The notes below the pieces were generated by a model, which saw nothing but the letters and a program-made list of their open reading frames with translations, was not told the origin of the DNA and ran no database searches. Shown here in pieces: positions 6,839 through 13,393 of a stretch of DNA of 15,747 nucleotides (its first letter is position 1; the number at the start of each line of letters is the position of its first letter). This stretch comes from Candidatus Microgenomates bacterium (GTDB taxonomy: Bacteria > Patescibacteriota > Microgenomatia > 2-02-FULL-39-11), in assembly GCA_022866885.1 (NCBI GenBank), contig JALHWS010000152.1, positions 1 to 15,747 of the forward strand, read 5' to 3'. The position numbers and the translations under genes were made by a program.

Positions 6839-7024
6839 TCACCAGCTGGCTTTTATCACGCCAGGCAATTCTCCCCGGTGGGCCATTTCCCGAAAGCACA
6901 ACCGGCAAAGACCGAATTTCCGAAGATATCCGCGATTGCGGCCGCAAAGCCGGCAGCGGTTTTTATTCCGGACGGCAAACTTTTGTTTTTTTTGAAACTT
7001 AATGATGTCTGATTGTTTCGCCAT
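6839..7024 (-). CDS. rpsZ: 30S ribosomal protein uS14, zinc-binding (type Z)
   Basis: uS14 sits in the 30S head. The 61-residue product is the short zinc form, as in Gram-positive bacteria, rather than the roughly 100-residue zinc-free form. The ligands are Cys24 and Cys27 (CRLC) and Cys40 and Cys43 (CRLC again). The C-terminus FREMAHRGELPGVIKASW is diagnostic. AGGA lies about 7 bases before the ATG. It stands between rplE and rpsH, the usual spc position; rpsN is the general gene name. Confidence 0.98.
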   Translation of the reverse strand: MAKQSDIIKFQKKQKFAVRNKNRCRLCGRNRGYLRKFGLCRLCFREMAHRGELPGVIKASW

Positions 7025-7042
7025 AAACGTCCTATTATACTA

Positions 7043-7585
7043 TTAAGACTTGCTAAAAGGCATCCCCAAAATCTCCAGTAAATCTTTCGAATCCTTGGCA
7101 TTTTTGGCGGAAGTCACGAATGTGATTTCCAATCCTCTGATCTTATCAATCTTGCTGTACTCGATTTCCGGAAAAACGATCTGCTCGGACAGTCCCAAAG
7201 TAAAACTTCCCTTCCCGTCAAAACCTTTTTGGGGAATACCCCGGAAATCGCGAAGACGGGGGAAAACGATTTTCACCAGCTTGTCATAAAAATCATACAT
7301 CCTATTCCCTCTTAAAGTCACTTTTAAACCAATCGGCTCGCCTTTCCGAAGTTTAAAGGCGGAAATGTCATGCCGGGCGTGAGTTATTTGCGGTTTCTGG
7401 CCGCAGATATCGGCCAACTGACCGCTCATGACTTCGATGACTTTTTTATTTTCCTGTGCTTCGCCCAAACCGATATTGATGGCGATTTTCACCAATTTCG
7501 GGACAGCCATCACGTTGGCAATTTTTAATTTTGTCTGTAATTTTTTCCGCTCTTCTTTGATAAATCGGTCAAAAAGTTGTGTCAT
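7043..7585 (-). CDS. rplE: 50S ribosomal protein uL5 (L5)
   Basis: uL5 binds 5S rRNA and contacts the P-site tRNA at the central protuberance. The 180-residue product is of normal length and carries VPKLVKIAINIGLGEA near residue 30, ITHARHDISAFKLRKGEPIG, VTLRGNRMYDFYDKLV, the LRDFRGIPQKGFDGKGSFTL signature, and EIEYSKIDKIRGLEIT. An AAGGAG at 7591-7596, overlapping the rplX stop, lies 5 bases before the ATG and is one of the best Shine-Dalgarno sequences in the cluster. Confidence 0.98.
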   Translation of the reverse strand: MTQLFDRFIKEERKKLQTKLKIANVMAVPKLVKIAINIGLGEAQENKKVIEVMSGQLADICGQKPQITHARHDISAFKLRKGEPIGLKVTLRGNRMYDFYDKLVKIVFPRLRDFRGIPQKGFDGKGSFTLGLSEQIVFPEIEYSKIDKIRGLEITFVTSAKNAKDSKDLLEILGMPFSKS

Positions 7586-7594
7586 AATTTCTCC

Positions 7595-7903
7595 TTATAT
7601 CTCCGCTTTGCATTTCCGGCAAATCCGGACTTTTTTCTCTTTCTTCAGTATAAAACCGGCTCGAGTCGGCAGATTACACTTCGGGCAAAACAGGGCCACT
7701 GCGCTCACGGATAATGGTTTACTTATATCAATAATCCCTCCGGGGTGCTGTTCGTCCCTTTTCTTCATGTGTCTTTTATACTTGTTTAATCCGGGCAAGA
7801 GAATCTTTTTGTCCTCACCGACAATCTTTTCGATTTTGCCTTTTTTGCCTTTATCTTTGCCGGCAGTGATGATAACTGTATCGCCTTTTTTAAGCTTTCT
7901 CAT
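7595..7903 (-). CDS. rplX: 50S ribosomal protein uL24 (L24), four-cysteine form
   Basis: uL24 is an assembly-initiating protein at the peptide exit. The 102-residue product has an N-terminal KOW domain (KKGDTVIITAGKDKGKKGKI, residues 5-24) and the family motif EQHPGGIIDISKPLSVSAVA. Cys73, Cys76, Cys95 and Cys98 form two CPKC / CRKC knuckles, so a zinc-ribbon-like C-terminus is likely. Such ribbons occur in several bacterial uL24 groups; E. coli lacks this one. The gene starts 3 bases after the rplN stop. Confidence 0.97.
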   Translation of the reverse strand: MRKLKKGDTVIITAGKDKGKKGKIEKIVGEDKKILLPGLNKYKRHMKKRDEQHPGGIIDISKPLSVSAVALFCPKCNLPTRAGFILKKEKKVRICRKCKAEI

Positions 7904-7906
7904 ATA

Positions 7907-8281
7907 TTAATAAACCTCTGTAGCCATGGAGATAACCTTATTAAAACCCAAGTCTTTTAACTCGCGGGCAACCGGGCCGAAAATCCGGGTGCCTTTGGGA
8001 TTTTTGTCTTTGGGATTGTCGATAATGACGACCGCATTGTCATCAAAGCGGATATAGGAACCGTCCTTTCGGCGTCTCTCTTTCCGTGTCCGCACAATAA
8101 CCGCTTTAACCACCTCATGGGTTTTGACCGTCCCTACCGGATCGGCTTTTTTGACAACACAGGTAACGATATCCCCCAGATAGGCAATCGGCCGGTTTCC
8201 ATGACCAAAAACGGCAATAACCGAAAGCCTGTGAGCACCGGTATTATCGGCCACATCGACGATTGAACGCAGTTGGATCAT
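7907..8281 (-). CDS. rplN: 50S ribosomal protein uL14 (L14)
   Basis: uL14 lies at the subunit interface and is the docking site of the silencing factor RsfS. The 124-residue product opens MIQLRSIVDVADNTGAHRLS and has the characteristic VKKADPVGTVKTHEVVKAVI, RTRKERRRKDGSYIRFDDNA, VVIIDNPKDKNPKGTRIFGP and VARELKDLGFNKVISMA. Length is normal. Its ATG overlaps the rpsQ stop as ATGA, with GGAG about 8 bases upstream, so the two are translationally coupled. Confidence 0.98.
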   Translation of the reverse strand: MIQLRSIVDVADNTGAHRLSVIAVFGHGNRPIAYLGDIVTCVVKKADPVGTVKTHEVVKAVIVRTRKERRRKDGSYIRFDDNAVVIIDNPKDKNPKGTRIFGPVARELKDLGFNKVISMATEVY

Positions 8282-8505
8282 ATTTTCTCCACCAGAATAT
8301 AATGTTTTTCTTTCGAAATCGGCCGGCAGGATTTGATCGTAACGGTATCACCGGTTTTCACATCCCCTTTGTCGCAGTGTACTTTATATCTTTTGCTCCG
8401 TCTGATGATTTTTTTGTATAACGGATGCAAACGCTGCTTTCTAACTTCTACCACTAAAGTATTGGCCATTTTGGTTGAAACGACTTTGCCGCTTATGGTT
8501 TTCAT
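8278..8505 (-). CDS. rpsQ: 30S ribosomal protein uS17 (S17)
   Basis: uS17 is a primary 16S-binding OB-fold protein. The 75-residue product begins with SGKVVSTKMANTLVVEV and continues HPLYKKIIRRSKRYKVHCD, then GDTVTIKSCRPISKEKHYIL. It is slightly shorter than E. coli S17 (84). AAGGAG at 8513-8518 sits 7 bases before the ATG. The start overlaps the rpmC stop and the stop overlaps the rplN start, giving a chain of coupled genes. Confidence 0.98.
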   Translation of the reverse strand: MKTISGKVVSTKMANTLVVEVRKQRLHPLYKKIIRRSKRYKVHCDKGDVKTGDTVTIKSCRPISKEKHYILVEKI

Positions 8506-8726
8506 ATTTTTTCTCCTTTTTTATTTGCCCGTAACTCTGTTTTTTTTAAGTGAGTCAAAATCCGGGCGATCAGTTTCCTTTTTTCCCCAATGACGGAAAC
8601 GTTTTTCAGTTTTTTGGTAGCTAATTCTATCTTCAGTTTGGTGATTTCCTCCTTTGCCTCTGTAAGTACTTTCCTGATTTCGGCTTCTGACTTTGACAGA
8701 ATTTCTGTTATTTTGCTTTTTTTCAT
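8502..8726 (-). CDS. rpmC: 50S ribosomal protein uL29 (L29)
   Basis: uL29 is a small two-helix protein near the exit tunnel, part of the docking site for SRP and trigger factor. The product is 74 residues from the ATG at 8724-8726, rich in Lys and Glu, with the helical hairpin EEITKLKIELATKKLKNVSV and IGEKRKLIARILTHLKK. A TTG at 8733-8735 could extend it by three codons and would overlap the rplP stop, but the AGGA at 8737-8740 is only one base from that TTG and ten from the ATG, so the ATG is preferred. Confidence 0.92.
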   Translation of the reverse strand: MKKSKITEILSKSEAEIRKVLTEAKEEITKLKIELATKKLKNVSVIGEKRKLIARILTHLKKTELRANKKGEKI

Positions 8727-8731
8727 ATTTT

Positions 8732-9139
8732 TCAATTCCTGGTGATAAATTTGGTAGAAACCGGTAGTTTGCTGCCGGCGGAACCCATGGCTTGCTTGGC
8801 CAAATCTTCCGGAATTCCGCCCATTTCAAAGATTATCCGGCCAGGCCGAACCACTGAAACATAATCAACGACGTCACCTTTACCGCCGCCCATCCGCACT
8901 TCCGGTGGTTTGTCCGAAATCGGTTTATCGGGAAAAATCCTGATCCAAACCCGGCCGCCTTTTTGCGTATATCTTGTCAAAACACGCCGGCCGGCTTCAA
9001 TCTGGCGGGAAGAGACCCAACCGGCGGATAAAGCCTTCAGTCCATACTGTCCAAAAGCAATCATACTGCCCCGGATTTCTTCTCCTCTCATTGTCCCCCT
9101 GAATTGTTTGCGAAATTTCGCTCTTTTTGGTACTAACAT
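8732..9139 (-). CDS. rplP: 50S ribosomal protein uL16 (L16)
   Basis: uL16 organises the A-site region of the 50S subunit. From the ATG at 9137-9139 the product is 135 residues and begins MLVPKRAKFRKQFRGTMRG, matching the family start. It carries GQYGLKALSAGWVSSRQIEA, GGRVWIRIFPDKPISDKPPE, RMGGGKGDV (usually RMGKGKG) and GRIIFEMGGIPEDLAKQAM. An in-frame ATG at 9157 would add six residues (MDLQIN) and overlap rpsC; it is less likely by alignment. There is no clear ribosome binding site for either start. The preferred start is 2 bases after the rpsC stop. Confidence 0.96.
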   Translation of the reverse strand: MLVPKRAKFRKQFRGTMRGEEIRGSMIAFGQYGLKALSAGWVSSRQIEAGRRVLTRYTQKGGRVWIRIFPDKPISDKPPEVRMGGGKGDVVDYVSVVRPGRIIFEMGGIPEDLAKQAMGSAGSKLPVSTKFITRN

Positions 9140-9141
9140 AT

Positions 9142-9798
9142 TTATTTGCAAATCCAAACTTTGACACCGATATAACCTGATTTCGTCAAAGACGGCAAAG
9201 CGGCATAATCAACTAACTCGCGGATGGTCGAAAGCGGAATTGACCCAATTTTATAAGTCTCCCGGCGGGAGATTTCGGCTCCGCCGATTCTGCCTGATAA
9301 AATGATTTTCACTCCTTTGGCACCCGATGCCATCACTTTTTCCATGGCGAAATTGACGACCCGCTTGGCCGGCAGACGTTTCGCTAACTGATCGGCCACC
9401 TGTGAAGCCACAAAATAAGCGGAAAGGTTGGGTTCTTTTACCGGTTCCACCCGAAGATCCAGCTTCCAGGCGGCTTTTTTCTCCAACTGGCCGCGGGACC
9501 GGCGGTGTTTGATAATTATCAATTGTATCTGTTTCTTTAAGTCTTCCATCCCCGCTCCGCCGCGGCCGATAACCATACCGGGACGGACCACATGAAGAAT
9601 AATGTTTATTTTATTGATTGACCTCTCAATTTCGACTTTCGTTACCCCGGCCGGATGCAGCTTAGCCAAAAGCGCTTTGCGGACTATACTGTCTTCCAAA
9701 ACGAAATCCTTGTATTTTCGCGCGTCGGCAAACCAGCGTGAATCCCAGGTGAAAACCGTACCTAAGCGAAAACCTTTCGGATTTACTTTATGCCCCAT
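9142..9798 (-). CDS. rpsC: 30S ribosomal protein uS3 (S3)
   Basis: uS3 forms part of the mRNA entry site and has helicase activity with uS4 and uS5. The 218-residue product begins MGHKVNPKGFRLG, the standard start. It has a type II KH domain with the GRGG loop at residues 78-81 within RPGMVIGRGGAGMEDLKKQI, then the C-terminal SGRIGGAEISRRETYKIGSI. The ATG at 9796-9798 is chosen over an in-frame start at 9816 because of alignment and a strong GGAGG at 9805-9809, 6 bases upstream. It overlaps the end of rplV by 11 bases. Confidence 0.97.
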   Translation of the reverse strand: MGHKVNPKGFRLGTVFTWDSRWFADARKYKDFVLEDSIVRKALLAKLHPAGVTKVEIERSINKINIILHVVRPGMVIGRGGAGMEDLKKQIQLIIIKHRRSRGQLEKKAAWKLDLRVEPVKEPNLSAYFVASQVADQLAKRLPAKRVVNFAMEKVMASGAKGVKIILSGRIGGAEISRRETYKIGSIPLSTIRELVDYAALPSLTKSGYIGVKVWICK

Positions 9799-10129
9799 TT
9801 TTTTCCTCCAAAACAACTTTAATATGACTGGTTCTCTTTTTTATTGAGTGAGCCATACCCCGGGAAACCGGCTGCCATCTCTTAAACATCGGCCCTTTGC
9901 CTATCTCAATCGTTTTTATCCTCAAGTTTGCCTCAACTGCCTTTTTGTTATTGGTCGCGTTTGCCATGGCAGATTTGACGGCTAAGATTAGCAACCGTCC
10001 GGCCTTATCACTTTTTAGCGTCAACCGGCTGATCGCCACTTGCGGCGATAAACCGTGCAGCACTTTTGCCCACTCCTTCAATTTCCGGGGAGAGGAACGT
10101 AAATAGCGAATATAAGAAATCACTTCCAT
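9788..10129 (-). CDS. rplV: 50S ribosomal protein uL22 (L22)
   Basis: uL22 lines the nascent-peptide tunnel; its beta-hairpin forms the constriction with uL4. The 113-residue product has the family core SPRKLKEWAKVLHGLSPQVA, SAMANATNNKKAVEANLRIK, and the tunnel hairpin region GPMFKRWQPVSRGMAHSIKK followed by RTSHIKVVLEE. Length is standard. It starts 5 bases after rpsS and ends inside the start of rpsC. Confidence 0.98.
   Translation of the reverse strand: MEVISYIRYLRSSPRKLKEWAKVLHGLSPQVAISRLTLKSDKAGRLLILAVKSAMANATNNKKAVEANLRIKTIEIGKGPMFKRWQPVSRGMAHSIKKRTSHIKVVLEEKNGA
9805..9809 (-). promoter_or_regulatory. Shine-Dalgarno sequence that fixes the rpsC start
   Basis: GGAGG on the minus strand, inside the end of rplV, with a 6-base spacer to the ATG at 9796-9798. 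It decides between that start and the in-frame ATG at 9816, which would add MFWRKK and has no such element. Confidence 0.8.
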
Positions 10130-10134
10130 AATTT

Positions 10135-10419
10135 TTATGTTTTCTCCAAAACTCTTTTGGTCACCTGACCGTGTCCGTGGAAGGTCCGTGTCGGTGAAAA
10201 TTCACCTAAACGGTGTCCGACCATCGCTTCCGAAACAAAAACTTCAATAAAATTTTTACCGTTGTGGACGGCAAAACGGTGGTTAACAAATTCTGGCGGA
10301 ATCTGACAAGCACGCGACCAGGTCTTAATCGGCGTACTTTGACCGATTCTTTTTTGCTCCATCACTTTCTTTAACACCCTTTTATCGATATATGGTCCTT
10401 TTTTAGCGCTTCGGCTCAT
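10135..10419 (-). CDS. rpsS: 30S ribosomal protein uS19 (S19)
   Basis: uS19 partners uS13 in the 30S head. The 94-residue product begins MSRSAKKGPYIDKRVLKKV and has IKTWSRACQIPPEFVNHRFA, VHNGKNFIEVFVSEAMVGHR and LGEFSPTRTFHGHGQ, all hallmarks. The usual RSxxIxPxxVGxTxxVHNG shape is preserved with substitutions. A GGAGG in the end of rplB lies about 10 bases from the ATG. It occupies the canonical place between rplB and rplV. Confidence 0.98.
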   Translation of the reverse strand: MSRSAKKGPYIDKRVLKKVMEQKRIGQSTPIKTWSRACQIPPEFVNHRFAVHNGKNFIEVFVSEAMVGHRLGEFSPTRTFHGHGQVTKRVLEKT

Positions 10420-10423
10420 AATT

Positions 10424-11191
10424 TTATTTCCTCCGCTTCAGAACAAACTTAGTATTGTATTTATTTTTCTTTCTTGTCTTCAAACCTCTGGCCGGCTTAC
10501 CCCAGGGAGTCTTCGGTTGCTTCATGCCCTCTCCGCTTCGACCTTCTCCTCCACCGTGAGGATGGGAACGCGGATCCTGGGCGGTTCCCCGGACTGTCGG
10601 ACGGATACCCATCAGTCTCGACCGGCCGGCTTTACCGATCGGGGTCGTCTTCCATTCAACGTTGGCAAGTTGCCCTATTGTAGCAAAACAGCCTTCTGAA
10701 ATCATGCGGACTTCTCCTGATGGTAATTTGACATGGGCGTAGCCGCCTTCTTTGGCCAAAACATAAGCGGCTGTCCCTGCCCCCCTGACCAATTGTCCGC
10801 CCCGGTCTTTACTTAACGCCAAATTATGGATCGGTGTCCCGACAGGAATAGCGGAAAGCGGCAGGCTGTTTCCCGGTTTTGCTTCAACTTCAGGACCTGA
10901 AGAGATCACGTCATTGATGTTTAATCCGAGAGGAGAAAGGATATAACGTTTTTCCCCGTCTTGGTAAAAAATCAGGGCAATCTGGACATTCCTGTTGGGA
11001 TCATATTCAAAAGCAACCACTTTGCCGGGAATACCCAACTTATTCCGTTTGAAATCAATCTCCCGGTAAAATCTTTTCTGCCTACCACCCTGATGATGGG
11101 CGGTAATCTTGCCAGTACTGTTCCTGCCGGAGTTTTTCGGCAAAAGGTTGGATAAATGTTTTTCTCTGGTAGTTCTGGTTATCTGTCTCAT
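10424..11191 (-). CDS. rplB: 50S ribosomal protein uL2 (L2), short N-terminus
   Basis: uL2 is essential for peptidyl-transferase-centre assembly and subunit joining. The product is 255 residues, about 20 shorter than E. coli L2. The usual start (MAIKxYKPTSPGRR and following) is missing, and the protein begins MRQITRTTREKHLSNLLPKN. From GRNSTGKITAHHQGGRQKRF onward it aligns with the family: EYDPNRNVQIALI, PVGTPIHNLA, GGQLVRGAGTAAYVLA, and the C-terminal DPRSHPHGGGEGRSGEG containing the conserved His. The start overlaps the rplW stop as ATGA. A compact uL2 fits a reduced CPR ribosome; this is inference. Confidence 0.97.
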   Translation of the reverse strand: MRQITRTTREKHLSNLLPKNSGRNSTGKITAHHQGGRQKRFYREIDFKRNKLGIPGKVVAFEYDPNRNVQIALIFYQDGEKRYILSPLGLNINDVISSGPEVEAKPGNSLPLSAIPVGTPIHNLALSKDRGGQLVRGAGTAAYVLAKEGGYAHVKLPSGEVRMISEGCFATIGQLANVEWKTTPIGKAGRSRLMGIRPTVRGTAQDPRSHPHGGGEGRSGEGMKQPKTPWGKPARGLKTRKKNKYNTKFVLKRRK

Positions 11192-11496
11192 TTTGCTTGG
11201 CTTGTTTGGCCTACCTCAAATAATTCAATTTTTTCTCCTTTTTGTAATCTGACGAAAGCCTTTTTCATATCCGGTGACTGCACAATCTTTCTTTTTTTAC
11301 CGGCGGTTCTTTTCTTTCCCTTAACAACCGTAGTCGTCACCCACCGAGCATGAACTTTGAACAGCCGGCTGACGGCATTTTTTATTTCCGGTTTATTGGC
11401 TTTTTTATCCACCAAAAAGGTAAACACCCCCCTGGCGGCATCTTTCAGTGACTTTTCTGTAATAACCGGTTTTTTGACGATAATTTTTTCTTCCAT
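11188..11496 (-). CDS. rplW: 50S ribosomal protein uL23 (L23)
   Basis: uL23 stands at the polypeptide exit and is the main binding site of trigger factor and SRP. The 102-residue product has IVKKPVITEKSLKDAARGVF, TFLVDKKANKPEIKNAVSRL and FKVHARWVTTTVVKGKKRTA, followed by a basic loop and a C-terminal strand (FVRLQKGEKIELFE). Length is normal. It starts 3 bases after the rplD stop and ends overlapping rplB. Confidence 0.97.
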   Translation of the reverse strand: MEEKIIVKKPVITEKSLKDAARGVFTFLVDKKANKPEIKNAVSRLFKVHARWVTTTVVKGKKRTAGKKRKIVQSPDMKKAFVRLQKGEKIELFEVGQTSQAK

Positions 11497-11499
11497 AAG

Positions 11500-12297
11500 T
11501 TAAATTGATTTTTTAACCACTTTTTTCTTTTTGACTGTCTTCGGTTTTTCCGCTTTGACTATTTTCTTCGGCTTTACCGCTTTTTCAGTCTCTTCCTTTT
11601 TCTCTTCTTTTTTGATAAATAATTTACTCAGTTCGTCAATTGTTTCTTTAGTCAAAAGCAGGTATTTGTGTTTGAGAATTTCGTAGGTATTTAATAAATT
11701 TGCCTGCCTGACCGTCAAACATGATATATTACGGCCGGCCAAATAAATGTTTGTCATTTTGTTGGGAGTAACGAGCATCACTACTGCTTCCTTTTTTTCT
11801 TTCCCACCGACCAAATTCAGTTTCTGCAAAACGGCAAAGATTTCCTTGGTTTTTACCGGCAGTGTTTCCAAACCGGCAACCACTTTTAGGCAATTGTTTG
11901 CCAATTTGTCGGTTAGTGCCCCGAAAAGGGCTTTTCTCTTCATTTTTTGCGGCAAACTCAAAGTGTAATCGCGGGGATGTGGTCCGTGGGCAATACCGCC
12001 GCCGACGAAAATCGGTGCCTTGATGTCTCCGTGCCTGGCCCGGCCAGTCCCTTTTTGCCGGTTGATTTTCCGGGTCGATCCGATCACCTGGTTCCTGGTT
12101 TTTGTCGCGTGGGTGCCGGACCGCTGGTTAGCCAGATAAACTCTCACCGCCTGAGCAAACAGAGCCGGACTAACAGAAACAGCAAAGATTTCCGGTGGAA
12201 GGGTAATTTTTCCCGCAACCGATCCTTGCAGATCATAAAGATCAGTCTGCAATTTTCCGGTTGTTTTTTTGGTTTCTATAGTCTTTCTTTTTGGCAT
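11500..12297 (-). CDS. rplD: 50S ribosomal protein uL4 (L4) with Lys-rich C-terminal tail
   Basis: uL4 is an early 23S-binding protein whose loop lines the exit tunnel; in E. coli it also controls the S10 operon. The core is clear: VYLANQRSGTHATKTRNQVI (residues 53-72), RQKGTGRARHGDIKAPIFVG (80-99), GPHPRDYTLSLPQKMKRKAL (105-124) and a C-terminal Rossmann-like half ending near residue 227. The product is 265 residues, against about 205 usually, because residues 229-265 form a low-complexity Lys/Glu/Val tail that ends VKKKKVVKKSI. Such a tail is probably disordered and rRNA-binding (inference). Confidence 0.96.
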   Translation of the reverse strand: MPKRKTIETKKTTGKLQTDLYDLQGSVAGKITLPPEIFAVSVSPALFAQAVRVYLANQRSGTHATKTRNQVIGSTRKINRQKGTGRARHGDIKAPIFVGGGIAHGPHPRDYTLSLPQKMKRKALFGALTDKLANNCLKVVAGLETLPVKTKEIFAVLQKLNLVGGKEKKEAVVMLVTPNKMTNIYLAGRNISCLTVRQANLLNTYEILKHKYLLLTKETIDELSKLFIKKEEKKEETEKAVKPKKIVKAEKPKTVKKKKVVKKSI

Positions 12298-12301
12298 ATA
12301 G

Positions 12302-12973
12302 TTATTTCATTTTTCTAATAATCAACCGCGAATTCCTGCCTCCGGGTACTACACCGGAAACTGTTAAGATGTTTTTTTCAGCGTCAATAGCCACTACTTT
12401 CAGATTTTTTATGGTCGTCTTCTGGTTACCCATCCGACCGGCCATTCTTTTACCCTTATAGACTCTTCCCGGAGTAGTCGTCTGGCCGATTGAACCCGGC
12501 GCACGCTCCCTGTCTGACTGGCCGTGGGTCCTCGGGCCGCCTTTGAAATGATGGCGTTTCACCACGCCGGCAAAACCTTTCCCTTTGGAAGTCCCGGTCA
12601 CTTGTACTACATCTCCGACTTTAAATACATCCTCTGCTTTTAACAACTGCCCGATTTTCGGAAGATTATTAGTAATATCCGTATCCGTGCTTATCTGTTC
12701 TGAATCCGTGTTAATCCGTATTTCTAACAAAAAACGGGGTGGATTTTTCTCGAAGCCCGCTTTTTTCAAATGTCCCTGCTCCGGTTTGGTAAAAAGGTTA
12801 ATCCTTCGAGTTCCCAAACCGAGTTGTAGAGCATTGTAACCGTCATTTTCCATCGTTTTGACGGAAACCACATGACAGTCACCGGTCCTGATATAAGTAA
12901 CCGGCATCACTTCCCCCTCCGGGGTAAATGTCCGTGACTGGTTTATTTTGGTTCCGATAATCGCGTCAATCAT
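12302..12973 (-). CDS. rplC: 50S ribosomal protein uL3 (L3)
   Basis: uL3 is an assembly-initiating 23S protein reaching towards the peptidyl-transferase centre. From the ATG at 12971-12973 the product is 223 residues and starts MIDAIIGTKINQS, then EGEVMPVTYIRTGDC, matching the family start. Core motifs are GTSKGKGFAGVVKRHHFKGG, then RTHGQSDRERAPGSIGQ and PGRVYKGKRMAGRMG. An in-frame ATG at 13010-13012 would add MVFTPPFARGHFF, which is encoded by the hairpin just upstream; it has no family support. The chosen start lacks a clear Shine-Dalgarno sequence, since only the U-run and hairpin precede it. The start is therefore likely but not certain. Confidence 0.95.
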   Translation of the reverse strand: MIDAIIGTKINQSRTFTPEGEVMPVTYIRTGDCHVVSVKTMENDGYNALQLGLGTRRINLFTKPEQGHLKKAGFEKNPPRFLLEIRINTDSEQISTDTDITNNLPKIGQLLKAEDVFKVGDVVQVTGTSKGKGFAGVVKRHHFKGGPRTHGQSDRERAPGSIGQTTTPGRVYKGKRMAGRMGNQKTTIKNLKVVAIDAEKNILTVSGVVPGGRNSRLIIRKMK

Positions 12974-13003
12974 AAAAAAATGACCCCGCGCAAATGGCGG
13001 GGT
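12974..13003 (-). terminator. Intrinsic-terminator-like hairpin abutting the rplC start (possible attenuator)
   Basis: In the transcript, ACCCCGC (13003-12997) can pair perfectly with GCGGGGT (12989-12983) around a 7-base loop (CAUUUGC). After two bases (CA) there follow seven U residues at 12980-12974, and these touch the AUG of rplC. This is the full layout of a Rho-independent terminator: a G/C-rich 7-bp stem and a U-run. Placed inside an essential operon it cannot end all transcripts, so it is more plausibly an attenuator, or a partial terminator separating tuf-rpsJ from the S10-spc genes. It may also mask the ribosome-binding region. An in-frame ATG upstream would let a ribosome melt it. 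Confidence 0.75.
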
Positions 13004-13061
13004 AAAAACCATTTACATTAATCCGCCCAAGTTATGCTGGACCTGGTAAAAAATTTTTCAT

Positions 13062-13089
13062 TTTATAACCAGTTACATTTTTATCTCAA
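13062..13089 (-). promoter_or_regulatory. Candidate internal promoter at the rpsJ 3' end, for rplC onward
   Basis: TTGAGA at 13084-13089 and TATAAA at 13062-13067 are separated by 16 bases. Each hexamer matches the sigma-70 consensus at 5 of 6 positions. The expected start near 13055 would give a leader of roughly 80 bases that contains the terminator-like hairpin before rplC. The elements overlap the last codons and stop of rpsJ. A/T richness makes chance matches common, so the call is tentative. Confidence 0.45.
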
Positions 13090-13381
13090 TATCCACTCCG
13101 GCCGGCATTTCCAAATGCATCAAAGAGTCAATCGTCTTGTCTGTCGGTTCGATAATATCAACCAATCTCTTATGCACTTTCAGCATAAAATCTTCCCGGC
13201 TGTCTTTATCCGTAAACGGTGAGCGTTGTACGGAAAAATGCTGTCGGTCGGTCGGTAAAGGGATCGGCCCCACGACCCGGGCGCCGGTCCTTATCGCCGT
13301 ATCCAGTATTTTTTGGCATGAATCATCAATGATTCTGCCGTCATAAGCTTTTAAACGTACCCGAATTCTACCTTTTGGCAT
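13073..13381 (-). CDS. rpsJ: 30S ribosomal protein uS10 (S10)
   Basis: uS10 is in the 30S head and, with NusB, takes part in antitermination. The 102-residue product begins MPKGRIRVRLKAYDGRIIDD and has the core IRTGARVVGPIPLPTDRQHF, VQRSPFTDKDSREDFMLKVH and KRLVDIIEPTDKTIDSLMHL, ending GVDIEIKM. Length is normal. It follows tuf by 12 bases and is followed by the longest gap within the ribosomal genes (99 bases), so tuf-rpsJ may be a separately controlled unit. Confidence 0.98.
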   Translation of the reverse strand: MPKGRIRVRLKAYDGRIIDDSCQKILDTAIRTGARVVGPIPLPTDRQHFSVQRSPFTDKDSREDFMLKVHKRLVDIIEPTDKTIDSLMHLEMPAGVDIEIKM

Positions 13382-13393
13382 CCGTTTCTTCTT

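Noticed and set aside
6825..6947. In-frame upstream extension of rpsH to 6947
   Set aside because: It overlaps rpsN almost entirely in another frame, its peptide is not uS8-like, and the ATG at 6824 has both a ribosome binding site and family alignment.
7025..7042. TATAAT in the rplE-rpsN gap as a promoter
   Set aside because: No acceptable -35 hexamer at 16-18 bases; A/T-rich gaps give such matches by chance.
12974..13012. 13-residue N-terminal extension of uL3 from the ATG at 13010-13012
   Set aside because: The peptide is just the translation of the terminator-like hairpin and uL3 proteins start at the MIDAIIG-type position; kept only as a possible regulatory reading.
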